Source: an uncultured Micrococcales bacterium (lineage in GTDB: Bacteria > Actinomycetota > Actinomycetes > Actinomycetales > Microbacteriaceae). From it: a stretch of 7,127 nt of DNA. Positions 1 through 6,327 of the stretch are shown in pieces. The stretch spans positions 1 through 7,127 of the forward strand of contig CAIKYE010000142.1 of the NCBI GenBank assembly GCA_903831585.1. The letters are read 5' to 3'. Numbering within the stretch: position 1 is the first letter of the stretch; the number at the start of each line of letters is the position of its first letter. Under the pieces are notes generated by a model. The model saw only the letters and a program-made list of their open reading frames with translations. It did not search any database and was not told the DNA's origin. Position numbers and translations under genes: made by a program.

Positions 1-1155
1 ATGCCCGCACACAAAATCGTCAAGTCAAGAAAGGCAAACGTTGTTGAGCGTGCCGCAAAAATTCTGCGCAAGCAGGGTTACCGAGTTGTCACAACTCGAA
101 CCGCGGTTTCTGCAGAGCGCGGTTACCTTCGTGAAACCGGCAACCTAATCTTTCACTTTTCACTAATCGGCGTATTGATTTCTGTCGGCATCGGCGGTGG
201 TTTGAGCTACAGCGGTCAGCGAGTTTTGGTCGAGGGCGACACCTTTGTGAACAACCTCGCCGGCTATGACTCAATTTCGCCTGGCACATTCTTTGACGAG
301 AGTCGTCTAACGCCATTTAGCGTGCGCCTCGATAAGTTCAGCGTGATCTTCGACATTCGCAACAAGACCAACATCGGCACACCGCTCGATTTCAAAGCAA
401 CGGTTACCAGTCAGGTTGGCGCTGCTGGCGAGCCGACCGAGGGCATCATTCGTGTGAATGAACCGCTTGAACTGCCAGATGCCAAGCTCTATCTGACCGG
501 CAACGGCTATGCCCCGGTCATCACCGTTCGAGACGCAAGCGGCGAGGTTTCGTTCTCGGGGCCGGTCGCCTTCTTGCCTCAAGACAAGAACTACACCTCG
601 CTTGGCGTCTACAAGCTGCCAGATGCCAAGCCGAAGCAATTCGGAATGATCGCGTTCTTCTACCCGACCGCCGCCGAGCTCAAAAATGGGGCTAAATCGT
701 CGATTTTTCCTGACCCAATCAACCCGCTGCTCACCATGAACGTCTATGTCGGTGACCTCGGGCTAGACCAGGGGATTCCAAGAAACGTTTACTCGCTCGA
801 CATCGCCGAGATGACCCAGGTTGCTGGCGGCAAGGCCAAGGAGAAGGCAATCGAACTCGAGAAGGGTCAAACTGCAACGCTGCCCGATGGCTTGGGCACC
901 GTCACCTTCGATAGCCTCAAGCGCTTTATCTCGCTAGACATCAGTTATAACCCCGGCGTGGGATGGATTTTGCTGTTTGCCCTGTTATCACTTGGTGGAC
1001 TCATGATTACTCTTCTGGTTCCAAGAAGAAGAGTTTGGGTTCGAGCTACCGAAGACGGATTCGAGCTTGCAGCACTTGCTCGCGGCGATGACCCAACTCT
1101 CGAAAAAGTGCTGAACGATTTATCCGAAGAAATAAAGAAGGCAAAGATTGAATAA
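1..1155 (+). CDS. resB: Cytochrome c biogenesis protein ResB, 3' part (5' end outside window)
   Basis: ResB (CcsB-type in plant and Helicobacter naming) partners with the CcsA/ResC protein encoded next door to export heme and attach it to apocytochrome c outside the cytoplasmic membrane (System II). Visible here is a stretch with the family motif SAERGYLRETGN (residues 37-48), then a membrane segment at about 49-69 containing His52. A large extracytoplasmic domain (about 70-318) includes VEGDTF and a YDSISPGTFFD segment typical of actinobacterial ResB. A last membrane helix lies at about 320-341, followed by a charged cytoplasmic tail. Actinobacterial ResB is usually about 500 or more residues with additional N-terminal membrane helices. 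Those are absent, so the ATG at base 1 is most likely an internal methionine and the gene begins upstream. The family assignment is strong. The role of His52 as the transmembrane heme ligand is inferred from the family. Confidence 0.93.
   Translation: MPAHKIVKSRKANVVERAAKILRKQGYRVVTTRTAVSAERGYLRETGNLIFHFSLIGVLISVGIGGGLSYSGQRVLVEGDTFVNNLAGYDSISPGTFFDESRLTPFSVRLDKFSVIFDIRNKTNIGTPLDFKATVTSQVGAAGEPTEGIIRVNEPLELPDAKLYLTGNGYAPVITVRDASGEVSFSGPVAFLPQDKNYTSLGVYKLPDAKPKQFGMIAFFYPTAAELKNGAKSSIFPDPINPLLTMNVYVGDLGLDQGIPRNVYSLDIAEMTQVAGGKAKEKAIELEKGQTATLPDGLGTVTFDSLKRFISLDISYNPGVGWILLFALLSLGGLMITLLVPRRRVWVRATEDGFELAALARGDDPTLEKVLNDLSEEIKKAKIE
1135..1141 (+). promoter_or_regulatory. Ribosome binding site of ccsB
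   Basis: AAGAAGG lies inside the last codons of resB and ends 6 nt before the TTG at 1148. This spacing favours the TTG over the in-frame GTG codons at 1157 and 1160, which would sit 15 nt or more from it. Confidence 0.6.
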
Positions 1156-2065
1156 CGTGGTGCTCAGCGAAGATCTTTCGCAAATCTCGAGGCTGTTTAT
1201 TTACACCGCGATGGCCATCTACACATTCGCCTTTCTGGCAGATGCCCTAAATCTCTCAAGGCAAGCTAGCGAAAACAAGACTGTTCGCTCGAGCGCAAGC
1301 GTGACCGAACGTGCTTCTCTGATTTTAACGATTCTTGCTTTTGCGCTGCACGCCGTTGGTGTCGTGCTTCGCGCAATTTCGGTGTCACGTGTTCCTTGGG
1401 GAAACATGTATGAATTTGCAATCACCGGCAGCCTGGTAATCGTGACAATTTTCTTGATTGCCCGATTCTTTGTGAAAGAGATTAAGTTCATCTCGCTGCT
1501 GATTAGCGGCTTCGCTCTGCTAACCCTTGGCGCAGCGACGACAGTTTTGTATGTCGAGGTTGCCTCGCTAATGCCAGCGCTGCAGAACTACTGGTTGGTA
1601 ATCCACGTGAGCGTCGCGGTGTTGGCAACCGCATTCTTCAACATCGCTGCCGCGCTATCTGTGGCTTATCTGGTCAAGTCTTCAAGCTGGTTGCAGAAAT
1701 CAAAGACCGGGGCAGCGAAGGCCTTGAAACGATTGGTTGGCGGCTTTCCGGCAGACAACAAGATTGAACGTCTGGCCTACCGTTTCAACATCATCGGCTT
1801 TATTCTCTGGACCTTTACCCTGATAGCGGGCGCTATCTGGGCAGAACGTGCCTGGCACCGCTACTGGGGCTGGGACACAAAGGAGGTCTGGACCTTCATT
1901 ATCTGGACTCTCTATGCGGGTTACCTGCACGCCAATGCCACGCGCGGTTGGTCGGGCAGGCGTTCGGCTTGGCTATCTTTGGTTGGTTTCGCTGCCGTAA
2001 TCTTCAACTTCGCAGTCGTGAACCTCTTCTTCAAGGGGCTTCACGTTTACAGCGGACTCAAGTAA
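1148..2065 (+). CDS. ccsB: System II cytochrome c biogenesis protein CcsB (ResC/CcsA family)
   Basis: This is the polytopic heme-handling subunit that, with ResB, presents heme to apocytochrome c on the outer face of the membrane. In much of the literature it is called CcsA or ResC. At 305 residues it is full length. The WWD heme-binding domain is at about 231-248 (Trp236, Trp240, Trp242, Asp243, then KEVW). A PWGNMYEF motif is at 83-90. Conserved histidines fall at 153 and 299, the expected outer-face heme ligands flanking the WWD loop, and at 261 in a membrane helix; this assignment is by spacing with known CcsBA proteins. Hydrophobic helices cover most of the chain. The predicted TTG start overlaps the 3' end of resB by 8 nt, implying translational coupling; GTG 1157 is the alternative. 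His237 inside the WWD segment and Thr244 in WDTKE, where WDPKE is common, are minor oddities. The stop lies 3 bp from that of convergent menC. Confidence 0.95.
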   Translation: MNNVVLSEDLSQISRLFIYTAMAIYTFAFLADALNLSRQASENKTVRSSASVTERASLILTILAFALHAVGVVLRAISVSRVPWGNMYEFAITGSLVIVTIFLIARFFVKEIKFISLLISGFALLTLGAATTVLYVEVASLMPALQNYWLVIHVSVAVLATAFFNIAAALSVAYLVKSSSWLQKSKTGAAKALKRLVGGFPADNKIERLAYRFNIIGFILWTFTLIAGAIWAERAWHRYWGWDTKEVWTFIIWTLYAGYLHANATRGWSGRRSAWLSLVGFAAVIFNFAVVNLFFKGLHVYSGLK

Positions 2066-2068
2066 AAA

Positions 2069-3058
2069 CTAAATCAGTTCGTAGCAACGCTTAAGACGAT
2101 CGTGCCACCACTGCGTGTGCTCCGAGTCGGCAGCGAGACTAGCTAGCTTCGAAGCGCTCGGCACCGCGCGGGTTACATAGAGCATCGAGTTCTCTGCGAT
2201 AAACGGTTCTTCGCAAACATCATCGGCAAGCAGGGCAACCGTTCCGAGTCCGGCGTCGAATGATTCGACCTCGACGGCAGCCGCCAAGTGCAAGCCCATC
2301 GAAATTCCCACGGATGTCTCGATCGCGCTCGAAACGGTAACCGCAAGTTTTGCCTCGCGCGTGATGTCTAACGCTGATTGAATTCCACCGAGCGGCTGAG
2401 CCTTAATCACGAGAACATCTGCAGCGTTTGCATGAGCAACCGCGAGCGGGTCGCTAACCTTGCGAACCGATTCGTCGGCGGCAACCCTCACGCCGATTCG
2501 CGCGAGTTTCATTCGCACCTCGGCTAACTCGGCGATTGTCTTGACCGGTTGTTCGAAATATTCGAGATCGATAGATTCAAGAGCGAGTTCTTTCGCAAGT
2601 TCAATTGCAGTCGCAACATCAAAGCCGCCGTTCGCATCGAGTCGAATAGAAACGCTCGGGTGCAGCGCGCGAACTCGGCGAACTCTTGCCAGATCATCTT
2701 CGATTGTTTGGCCTGGCTCTGCCACCTTTATCTTGACGGTGCGAAATGAGCCAAATGCCGAAAGCTGTTCTTCAACCCGATCGGGTGCTACGGCGGCAAG
2801 CGTTGCGTTGATATAAATCGCGGATTTGTTCAAACGTGGCGTCTGCGCAAAGCCGAACTCCAGAGCGGCACGCAGCCACACCGAAGCCTCTTCGTCTTGA
2901 TATTCGAGAAACGGGGACCACTCGGTCCATCCGTGGGTGCCTTCAAAGAGCACCACCTCGCGGTGGGTGATGCCGCGAAATTTGACTCGCATCGGCACCG
3001 AAAGCACCCTTGCCGAAGCCAGCAGGTCGGCAATTGCGGGTTTCTCGAAAAGGGGCAC
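2069..3058 (-). CDS. menC: o-Succinylbenzoate synthase MenC
   Basis: MenC is a cytoplasmic enolase-superfamily enzyme that dehydrates SHCHC to o-succinylbenzoate in menaquinone synthesis. The catalytic set is complete in the barrel domain. KIK is at 109-111 (Lys111 as one acid/base), Asp141 is in RLDANG, Glu169 in YFEQP and Asp195 in ADES, together forming the Mg site, and Lys219 is in VIKAQPLGG as the second acid/base. At 329 residues it matches actinobacterial MenC, which is shorter than many dipeptide epimerase relatives. Epimerase activity is the main alternative, but the men context argues for MenC. The start is GTG at 3058. It lacks a good Shine-Dalgarno, but a TAGACT hexamer ends 6 nt upstream, so the mRNA is probably leaderless. 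It diverges from menB across 17 bp and converges on ccsB. No clear intrinsic terminator was seen at its 3' end. Confidence 0.95.
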   Translation of the reverse strand: MPLFEKPAIADLLASARVLSVPMRVKFRGITHREVVLFEGTHGWTEWSPFLEYQDEEASVWLRAALEFGFAQTPRLNKSAIYINATLAAVAPDRVEEQLSAFGSFRTVKIKVAEPGQTIEDDLARVRRVRALHPSVSIRLDANGGFDVATAIELAKELALESIDLEYFEQPVKTIAELAEVRMKLARIGVRVAADESVRKVSDPLAVAHANAADVLVIKAQPLGGIQSALDITREAKLAVTVSSAIETSVGISMGLHLAAAVEVESFDAGLGTVALLADDVCEEPFIAENSMLYVTRAVPSASKLASLAADSEHTQWWHDRLKRCYELI

Positions 3059-3063
3059 GTTGT

Positions 3064-3069
3064 TAGTCT
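3064..3069 (+). promoter_or_regulatory. Predicted -10 element of menB-menE-menA (leaderless)
   Basis: TAGTCT is followed by 6 nt and then the menB ATG at 3076, so transcription is predicted to begin at the A of the start codon. No purine-rich Shine-Dalgarno lies in the gap. The -35 region would fall inside menC at about 3041-3046 and has no good match, as is common in actinobacterial promoters. Confidence 0.65.
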
Positions 3070-3070
3070 A
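3065..3070 (-). promoter_or_regulatory. Predicted -10 element of menC (leaderless)
   Basis: On the minus strand TAGACT (3070 down to 3065) fits the TANNNT consensus. It ends 6 nt before the GTG at 3058, so a start 7 nt past the hexamer falls on the G of the start codon. The -35 region (about 3088-3093, inside menB) is weak. It overlaps the menB -10 on the other strand by 5 bp. Confidence 0.65.
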
Positions 3071-3075
3071 GATTC

Positions 3076-3987
3076 ATGGCTAATCAGGTATCCGAGTTGT
3101 TCGACGCTGCAATCTGGCGCGACGTGCCTGGTTTTGAGTCGGCAACCGACGTCACCTATCACCGCCACCAGAGTCTTGGCATGGTTCGCATTGCCTTCAA
3201 TCGACCAGAGGTGCGCAACGCATTTAGGCCGAAAACCGTTGACGAATTAGCTGCGGCGCTCGAGCACGCACGCACCGACTCGAAGGTTGGCGTTGTGCTG
3301 TTGACCGGCAATGGACCTTCAACCAAGGATGGCGGCTGGGCTTTCTCGAGTGGCGGAGATCAACGCGTGCGTGGTCAAGACGGCTACAAGTATGCCGATG
3401 GCGAAGACGCTTCTACAATCGATGCTGGCCGAAGTGGTCGCCTTCACATTCTTGAGGTTCAGCGAATGATTCGCTTCATGCCAAAAATTGTTATCGCTCT
3501 AGTGCCCGGCTGGGCTGCCGGCGGCGGTCACTCGCTGAACGTTATTGCAGACCTATCTATTGCCTCACGCGAGCACGCACGTTTCAAACAGACCGACGCA
3601 GACGTTGCATCTTTCGATGCCGGCTATGGCAGTGCATTACTCGCGCGCCAGGTCGGTCAAAAGTTTGCCCGCGAAATCTTCTTCTTGGGTCGCGAGTATT
3701 CTGCCCAGCGCGCCTATGAGATGGGTGTCGTCAATGCCGTTGTTGACCACAAAGATCTCGAAAAAACCGGCGTCGAGTGGGGTGCCGAGATTCTCGGCAA
3801 GTCTCCTCAGGCCGTTCGAATGCTGAAGTTCGCACTCAACGCGGTCGACGACGGCCTCGTTGGGCAGCAGATTTTTGCGGGCGAGGCAACTCGCTTGGCC
3901 TACGGCACCGCCGAAGCGGCTGAGGGGCGTGACTCGTTTCTCGAAAAGCGAGACGCCGACTGGTCTGCTTTTCCTTGGCACTACTAG
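3076..3987 (+). CDS. menB: 1,4-Dihydroxy-2-naphthoyl-CoA synthase MenB
   Basis: MenB is a cytoplasmic crotonase-fold enzyme that closes the second ring of the naphthoquinone by Dieckmann-type condensation of o-succinylbenzoyl-CoA. The 303-residue protein is full length. The oxyanion-hole segments are SSGGDQRVRG (91-100) and GWAAGGGHSLN (145-155). TDADVASFDAGYGSA spans 173-187. Asp181 corresponds by spacing to the catalytic Asp192 of M. tuberculosis MenB, and Asp174 to its Asp185, the side-chain carboxylate that replaces bicarbonate in one MenB class. This copy is therefore predicted to be bicarbonate-independent. Tyr104 and Tyr275 sit in conserved active-site segments. The C-terminus DWSAFPWHY is the characteristic MenB tail that distinguishes it from other enoyl-CoA hydratases. 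ATG 3076 is chosen because the -10 hexamer places the transcript start on it. It heads an operon with menE (11-nt gap) and menA. Confidence 0.97.
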   Translation: MANQVSELFDAAIWRDVPGFESATDVTYHRHQSLGMVRIAFNRPEVRNAFRPKTVDELAAALEHARTDSKVGVVLLTGNGPSTKDGGWAFSSGGDQRVRGQDGYKYADGEDASTIDAGRSGRLHILEVQRMIRFMPKIVIALVPGWAAGGGHSLNVIADLSIASREHARFKQTDADVASFDAGYGSALLARQVGQKFAREIFFLGREYSAQRAYEMGVVNAVVDHKDLEKTGVEWGAEILGKSPQAVRMLKFALNAVDDGLVGQQIFAGEATRLAYGTAEAAEGRDSFLEKRDADWSAFPWHY

Positions 3988-3998
3988 AGCGGGCACCC

Positions 3999-5120
3999 GT
4001 GACCAAACCGCTCAAGTTAGTCGCCGCAAGCGACCCGTTTGGCGCGCTGCTTGCGGTTGCCGATGCCCTAGCGGGTAAGACGGCCTTATTCGTAAGCGCG
4101 CCAGAGACCAACGGATTGATGCCAGAGGTTCACGGGTTGCCAGAAACCGTCGACAACTCTGTGGCATTCATCGTCGAAACCAGCGGCTCGACCGGAACCC
4201 CGAAACGCGTCGAGCTCTCGGCTGAGGCCGCTCTTGCATCGGCGCACGCGAGCGCCGCTCGACTTGGCGGTGAAGGGCAGTGGCTGCTCGCACTGCCGAT
4301 CAACTACATCGCAGGCCTGAACGTTTTGATTCGATCTGCTGTCGCAGAAACTCAACCGGTGATGATGAACACTTCCGTGAGCTTCACGGCCGAGGCCTTC
4401 GTTCGGCACGCTTCAATGTTGCAAGCCGAAAAAAAGTTCACGGCCTTGGTTCCGACTCAACTTGCTCGACTCTCGGTTGCAGCAGAACACGATGAGAGTG
4501 TTTTGCAGGCACTGCGTTCTTTCGAAGCGATTCTGGTTGGCGGTCAGGCAACCTCACCGCTGTTGCTGCAAAAGCTGCGTGAACAAGATGTCAACGTTGT
4601 TGAAACCTACGGCTCGGCTGAAACTTTTGGTGGCGTTGTTTACGACGGCAAAGCACTAGATGACGTAACCGTCACAATCGACTCAGATTCGCGAATCGAA
4701 ATTTCATCAGCAACACTCGCCAACGAATTCCTCTCGGCTGGCAAAGTTGTTATGAGCGACCTTGGTGAATTCATCGACGGTAGGCTGCGAGTTCTCGGCC
4801 GGGCAGATCGCGTTTTCATTTCGGGAGCGATTAAAGTCTCGCTAGATCGAGTTGAAGCGGTTGCCCGCGACGTTGGTGGCGTAGTCGAAGTTGCGGCGAC
4901 CGCAATCGAAGATGACGAGTGGGGCCAACGTGTGGCAATTCTTTATCTGGGTAGCCCAGAGGTCGCCGACGAAATTGCTCAGCGTCTCGCAGCTGAACTA
5001 GGTCCGGCAGCCAAGCCGCTGCGAATTGTCAGAGCCGATCGGGTGCCAAAATTGTCTAGCGGCAAGCACGACCTGCGGGCAATCAATCAGCTTTTCGAAA
5101 AGGACAAAAGTGGCGACTAA
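3999..5120 (+). CDS. menE: o-Succinylbenzoate--CoA ligase MenE
   Basis: MenE is a cytoplasmic acyl-adenylate-forming enzyme that converts o-succinylbenzoate, ATP and CoA into OSB-CoA, the MenB substrate. ANL-family motifs, numbered from the GTG start, are the P-loop TSGSTGTPK at 61-69, the A5 motif YGSAET at 204-209, SDLGEF at 253-258 in place of the usual TGD, and the hinge and C-domain motif GRADRV...KVS from 267. The C-terminal catalytic lysine is Lys356 in KLSSGK. At 373 residues it is compact, as actinobacterial MenE often is, with a short N-domain. GTG 3999 lies 11 nt after the menB stop with a weak purine stretch (GAGCGGG) before it. An in-frame TTG at 3975 would overlap menB but has no ribosome site and would add eight residues. 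The hinge loop reads SGAIK where SGGxK is usual. Its 3' end overlaps menA by 11 nt. Confidence 0.92.
   Translation: MTKPLKLVAASDPFGALLAVADALAGKTALFVSAPETNGLMPEVHGLPETVDNSVAFIVETSGSTGTPKRVELSAEAALASAHASAARLGGEGQWLLALPINYIAGLNVLIRSAVAETQPVMMNTSVSFTAEAFVRHASMLQAEKKFTALVPTQLARLSVAAEHDESVLQALRSFEAILVGGQATSPLLLQKLREQDVNVVETYGSAETFGGVVYDGKALDDVTVTIDSDSRIEISSATLANEFLSAGKVVMSDLGEFIDGRLRVLGRADRVFISGAIKVSLDRVEAVARDVGGVVEVAATAIEDDEWGQRVAILYLGSPEVADEIAQRLAAELGPAAKPLRIVRADRVPKLSSGKHDLRAINQLFEKDKSGD
5097..5104 (+). promoter_or_regulatory. Ribosome binding site of menA
   Basis: GAAAAGGA sits within the last codons of menE and ends 5 nt before GTG 5110. It decides the menA start: an upstream in-frame ATG at 5026 would add 28 residues that overlap menE and do not resemble the family. 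Confidence 0.75.
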
Positions 5121-6030
5121 GAAGACCTTCAAGCGCCAGAGCGCGCTTTGGCTCGAGGGGGCCAGGCTTCGCACCCTGCCTCTAGCCGTGGCCCCGGTTG
5201 CCATCGGCGCTGGTGCTACCGCCTCGATTCAGTCTTTCAATCTGACACTGAGCTTGCTGGCCCTTGCGGTTGCCCTTTGCCTGCAGATCGGTGTCAACTA
5301 CGCCAACGATTACTCCGATGGCATTCGCGGCACAGACGCCAAGCGCGTCGGTCCACTTCGTCTGACCGGCAGCAAATCGGTTAAACCCGAGGCAGTAAAA
5401 CGAGTCGCATTTGCGTTCTTCGCCGTTGCAGCGATAGCCGGACTTGCAATCGTCTTGATTACTCAAATCTGGTGGCTTATCGCAGTCGGCCTAGTTGCCA
5501 TAATCGCCGCCTGGTTCTACACCGGCGGAAAAAGTCCTTACGGTTATGCCGCTCTCGGTGAGCTGTCGGTGTTTCTCTTCTTTGGTTTGGTTGCAACAGT
5601 CGGCACCGCATACATTCAAATCGACAACTTCGAGAAAAACTCGCTTGTGATGATTGTGAGCTTCGCAGGTGCCACGGCCATCGGCCTATTCTCTTCTGCG
5701 GTGCTGATGGTTAACAACATTCGCGACATAGATCTCGACAGACATGTTTCGAAAAAAACTCTCGCGGTCAAAGTCGGCAAAACCGCAGCCAAGGCAATCT
5801 ATTTTGCCTTTGTCTGGATTCCAATGATTCTGCTTTCGGTGTTTGTGCTGTTCTATCCGGCGACGATTTTTGCCTTTGTTAGTTTCTTCTTCATCGCACC
5901 GGCAACATTAATTGTTGCCACGGCAAAAACACCCAAAGAGTTGATTCTGGCTTTGAAGTTGACTAGCTTTGGCGCTCTGGCTTATTCGCTCTTGCTTGCC
6001 TACGGTTTGGCCACCGTATCGATTGGCTAG
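5110..6030 (+). CDS. menA: 1,4-Dihydroxy-2-naphthoate polyprenyltransferase MenA
   Basis: MenA is a UbiA-superfamily integral membrane enzyme that attaches the polyprenyl chain to DHNA, giving demethylmenaquinone. From GTG 5110 it is 306 residues, typical length. The first Asp-rich motif is NDYSDGIRGTD at 66-76 (Asn66, Asp67, Asp70, Asp76) and the second is NNIRDIDLD at 202-210 (Asp206, Asp210), followed by KKTLAVKVG. These bind the Mg-diphosphate of the prenyl donor. About eight to nine hydrophobic helices surround them. The N-terminal EGARLRTLPLAVAPV is a typical MenA opening and distinguishes it from UbiA or heme O synthase. It is the last gene of menB-menE-menA and is probably translationally coupled to menE through an 11-nt overlap. 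Its stop TAG overlaps the stop of the convergent small gene within one CTAG. Confidence 0.96.
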   Translation: MATKKTFKRQSALWLEGARLRTLPLAVAPVAIGAGATASIQSFNLTLSLLALAVALCLQIGVNYANDYSDGIRGTDAKRVGPLRLTGSKSVKPEAVKRVAFAFFAVAAIAGLAIVLITQIWWLIAVGLVAIIAAWFYTGGKSPYGYAALGELSVFLFFGLVATVGTAYIQIDNFEKNSLVMIVSFAGATAIGLFSSAVLMVNNIRDIDLDRHVSKKTLAVKVGKTAAKAIYFAFVWIPMILLSVFVLFYPATIFAFVSFFFIAPATLIVATAKTPKELILALKLTSFGALAYSLLLAYGLATVSIG

Positions 6031-6290
6031 TCTCTAGAGTCGTCGGCAGGATCGTGGGGCACATCCTCGGCATCTGTGTCTGCATCGTTCTTCTTGTTGC
6101 GAGCGTCATAGATGGCACGAGAAACAGCATTGCGCTGGTTGCCGAAAAAAATCAGAGAAATGGCAAGCGCTAAAACGGCGGCCGTCGCCGAGGCAAAAAA
6201 TGGGTCGAATTGAAGCAAAAGCATGACCGTCAAGAAGACCGCAAAAGTGCCAATCCTCAGCACGAGGTACCTGACCCACGGGTTATTCAC
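6027..6290 (-). CDS. Small membrane protein, DUF4229-like
   Basis: This 87-residue protein of unknown function resembles the DUF4229 family, small actinobacterial membrane proteins often found near menA. Two membrane segments are visible, at about 9-27 and 31-50, joined by a very short turn (FDP). They are followed by a basic stretch (NQRNAVSRAIYDARNKK, 51-67) and a strongly acidic tail (about 69-87, rich in Asp and Glu). The positive charge after helix 2 suggests that the tail is cytoplasmic. The start is GTG 6290, supported by a -10 hexamer ending 6 nt upstream; no Shine-Dalgarno is visible. It is convergent with menA and shares its stop region. The family match is from memory of sequence character and context. 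A role in menaquinone synthesis is suggested only by position. Confidence 0.75.
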   Translation of the reverse strand: MNNPWVRYLVLRIGTFAVFLTVMLLLQFDPFFASATAAVLALAISLIFFGNQRNAVSRAIYDARNKKNDADTDAEDVPHDPADDSRD

Positions 6291-6296
6291 TGTTCA

Positions 6297-6302
6297 AGTC
6301 TA
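6297..6302 (-). promoter_or_regulatory. Predicted -10 element of the DUF4229-like gene (leaderless)
   Basis: Minus-strand TAGACT, identical to the menC hexamer, ends 6 nt before GTG 6290. A partial -35, TTAACT (6324 down to 6319), lies 16 bp upstream and overlaps the -10 region of the divergent gene. Confidence 0.6.
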
Positions 6303-6315
6303 AGATTTCGCTGAT

Positions 6316-6321
6316 TAGAGT
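6316..6321 (+). promoter_or_regulatory. Predicted -10 element of the PLDc_N gene and menD (leaderless)
   Basis: TAGAGT is followed by 6 nt and then ATG 6328, the same geometry as the other operon-head genes. A weak -35 candidate, TTCAAG at 6293-6298, sits 17 bp upstream. Confidence 0.6.
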
Positions 6322-6327
6322 TAAGCC

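Noticed and set aside
307..639. Long antisense open frame opposite resB
   Set aside because: It mirrors strongly conserved resB codons, has no recognisable domain or ribosome site, and its composition is typical of a shadow frame.
1822..1837. Inverted repeat GATAGCG/CGCTATC in ccsB
   Set aside because: It lies mid-gene in a membrane helix, is followed by no T-run and is near no start or stop; probably a codon coincidence.
2064..2079. Terminator-like AACT/AGTT stem with T-run after menC
   Set aside because: A 4-bp AT-rich stem is too weak to call an intrinsic terminator.
2830..3250. Open frames on both strands spanning the menC-menB junction
   Set aside because: They cross the divergent promoter and use other frames of menC and menB; the translations are low-complexity and resemble no family.
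3975..3998. Upstream TTG start for menE overlapping menB
   Set aside because: There is no ribosome site before it, and the GTG at 3999 falls just after the menB stop with a weak purine stretch. It cannot be fully excluded.
3041..5104. Recurring CTCGAAAAG / TTCGAAAAGG words
   Set aside because: They appear in coding sequence encoding Leu/Phe-Glu-Lys (for example 3042-3052, 3940-3948, 5094-5103) with no regular spacing; explained by codon preference, not a repeat family.
5026..5109. Upstream ATG extending menA by 28 residues
   Set aside because: The extension lies inside menE, has Cys/Ser-rich sequence unlike MenA, and GTG 5110 has a good Shine-Dalgarno.
6028..6040. TAGTCT and TAGAGT hexamers after menA
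   Set aside because: They match the -10 pattern but no start codon follows at 6 nt and they lie at the stop codons of two genes; probably chance.
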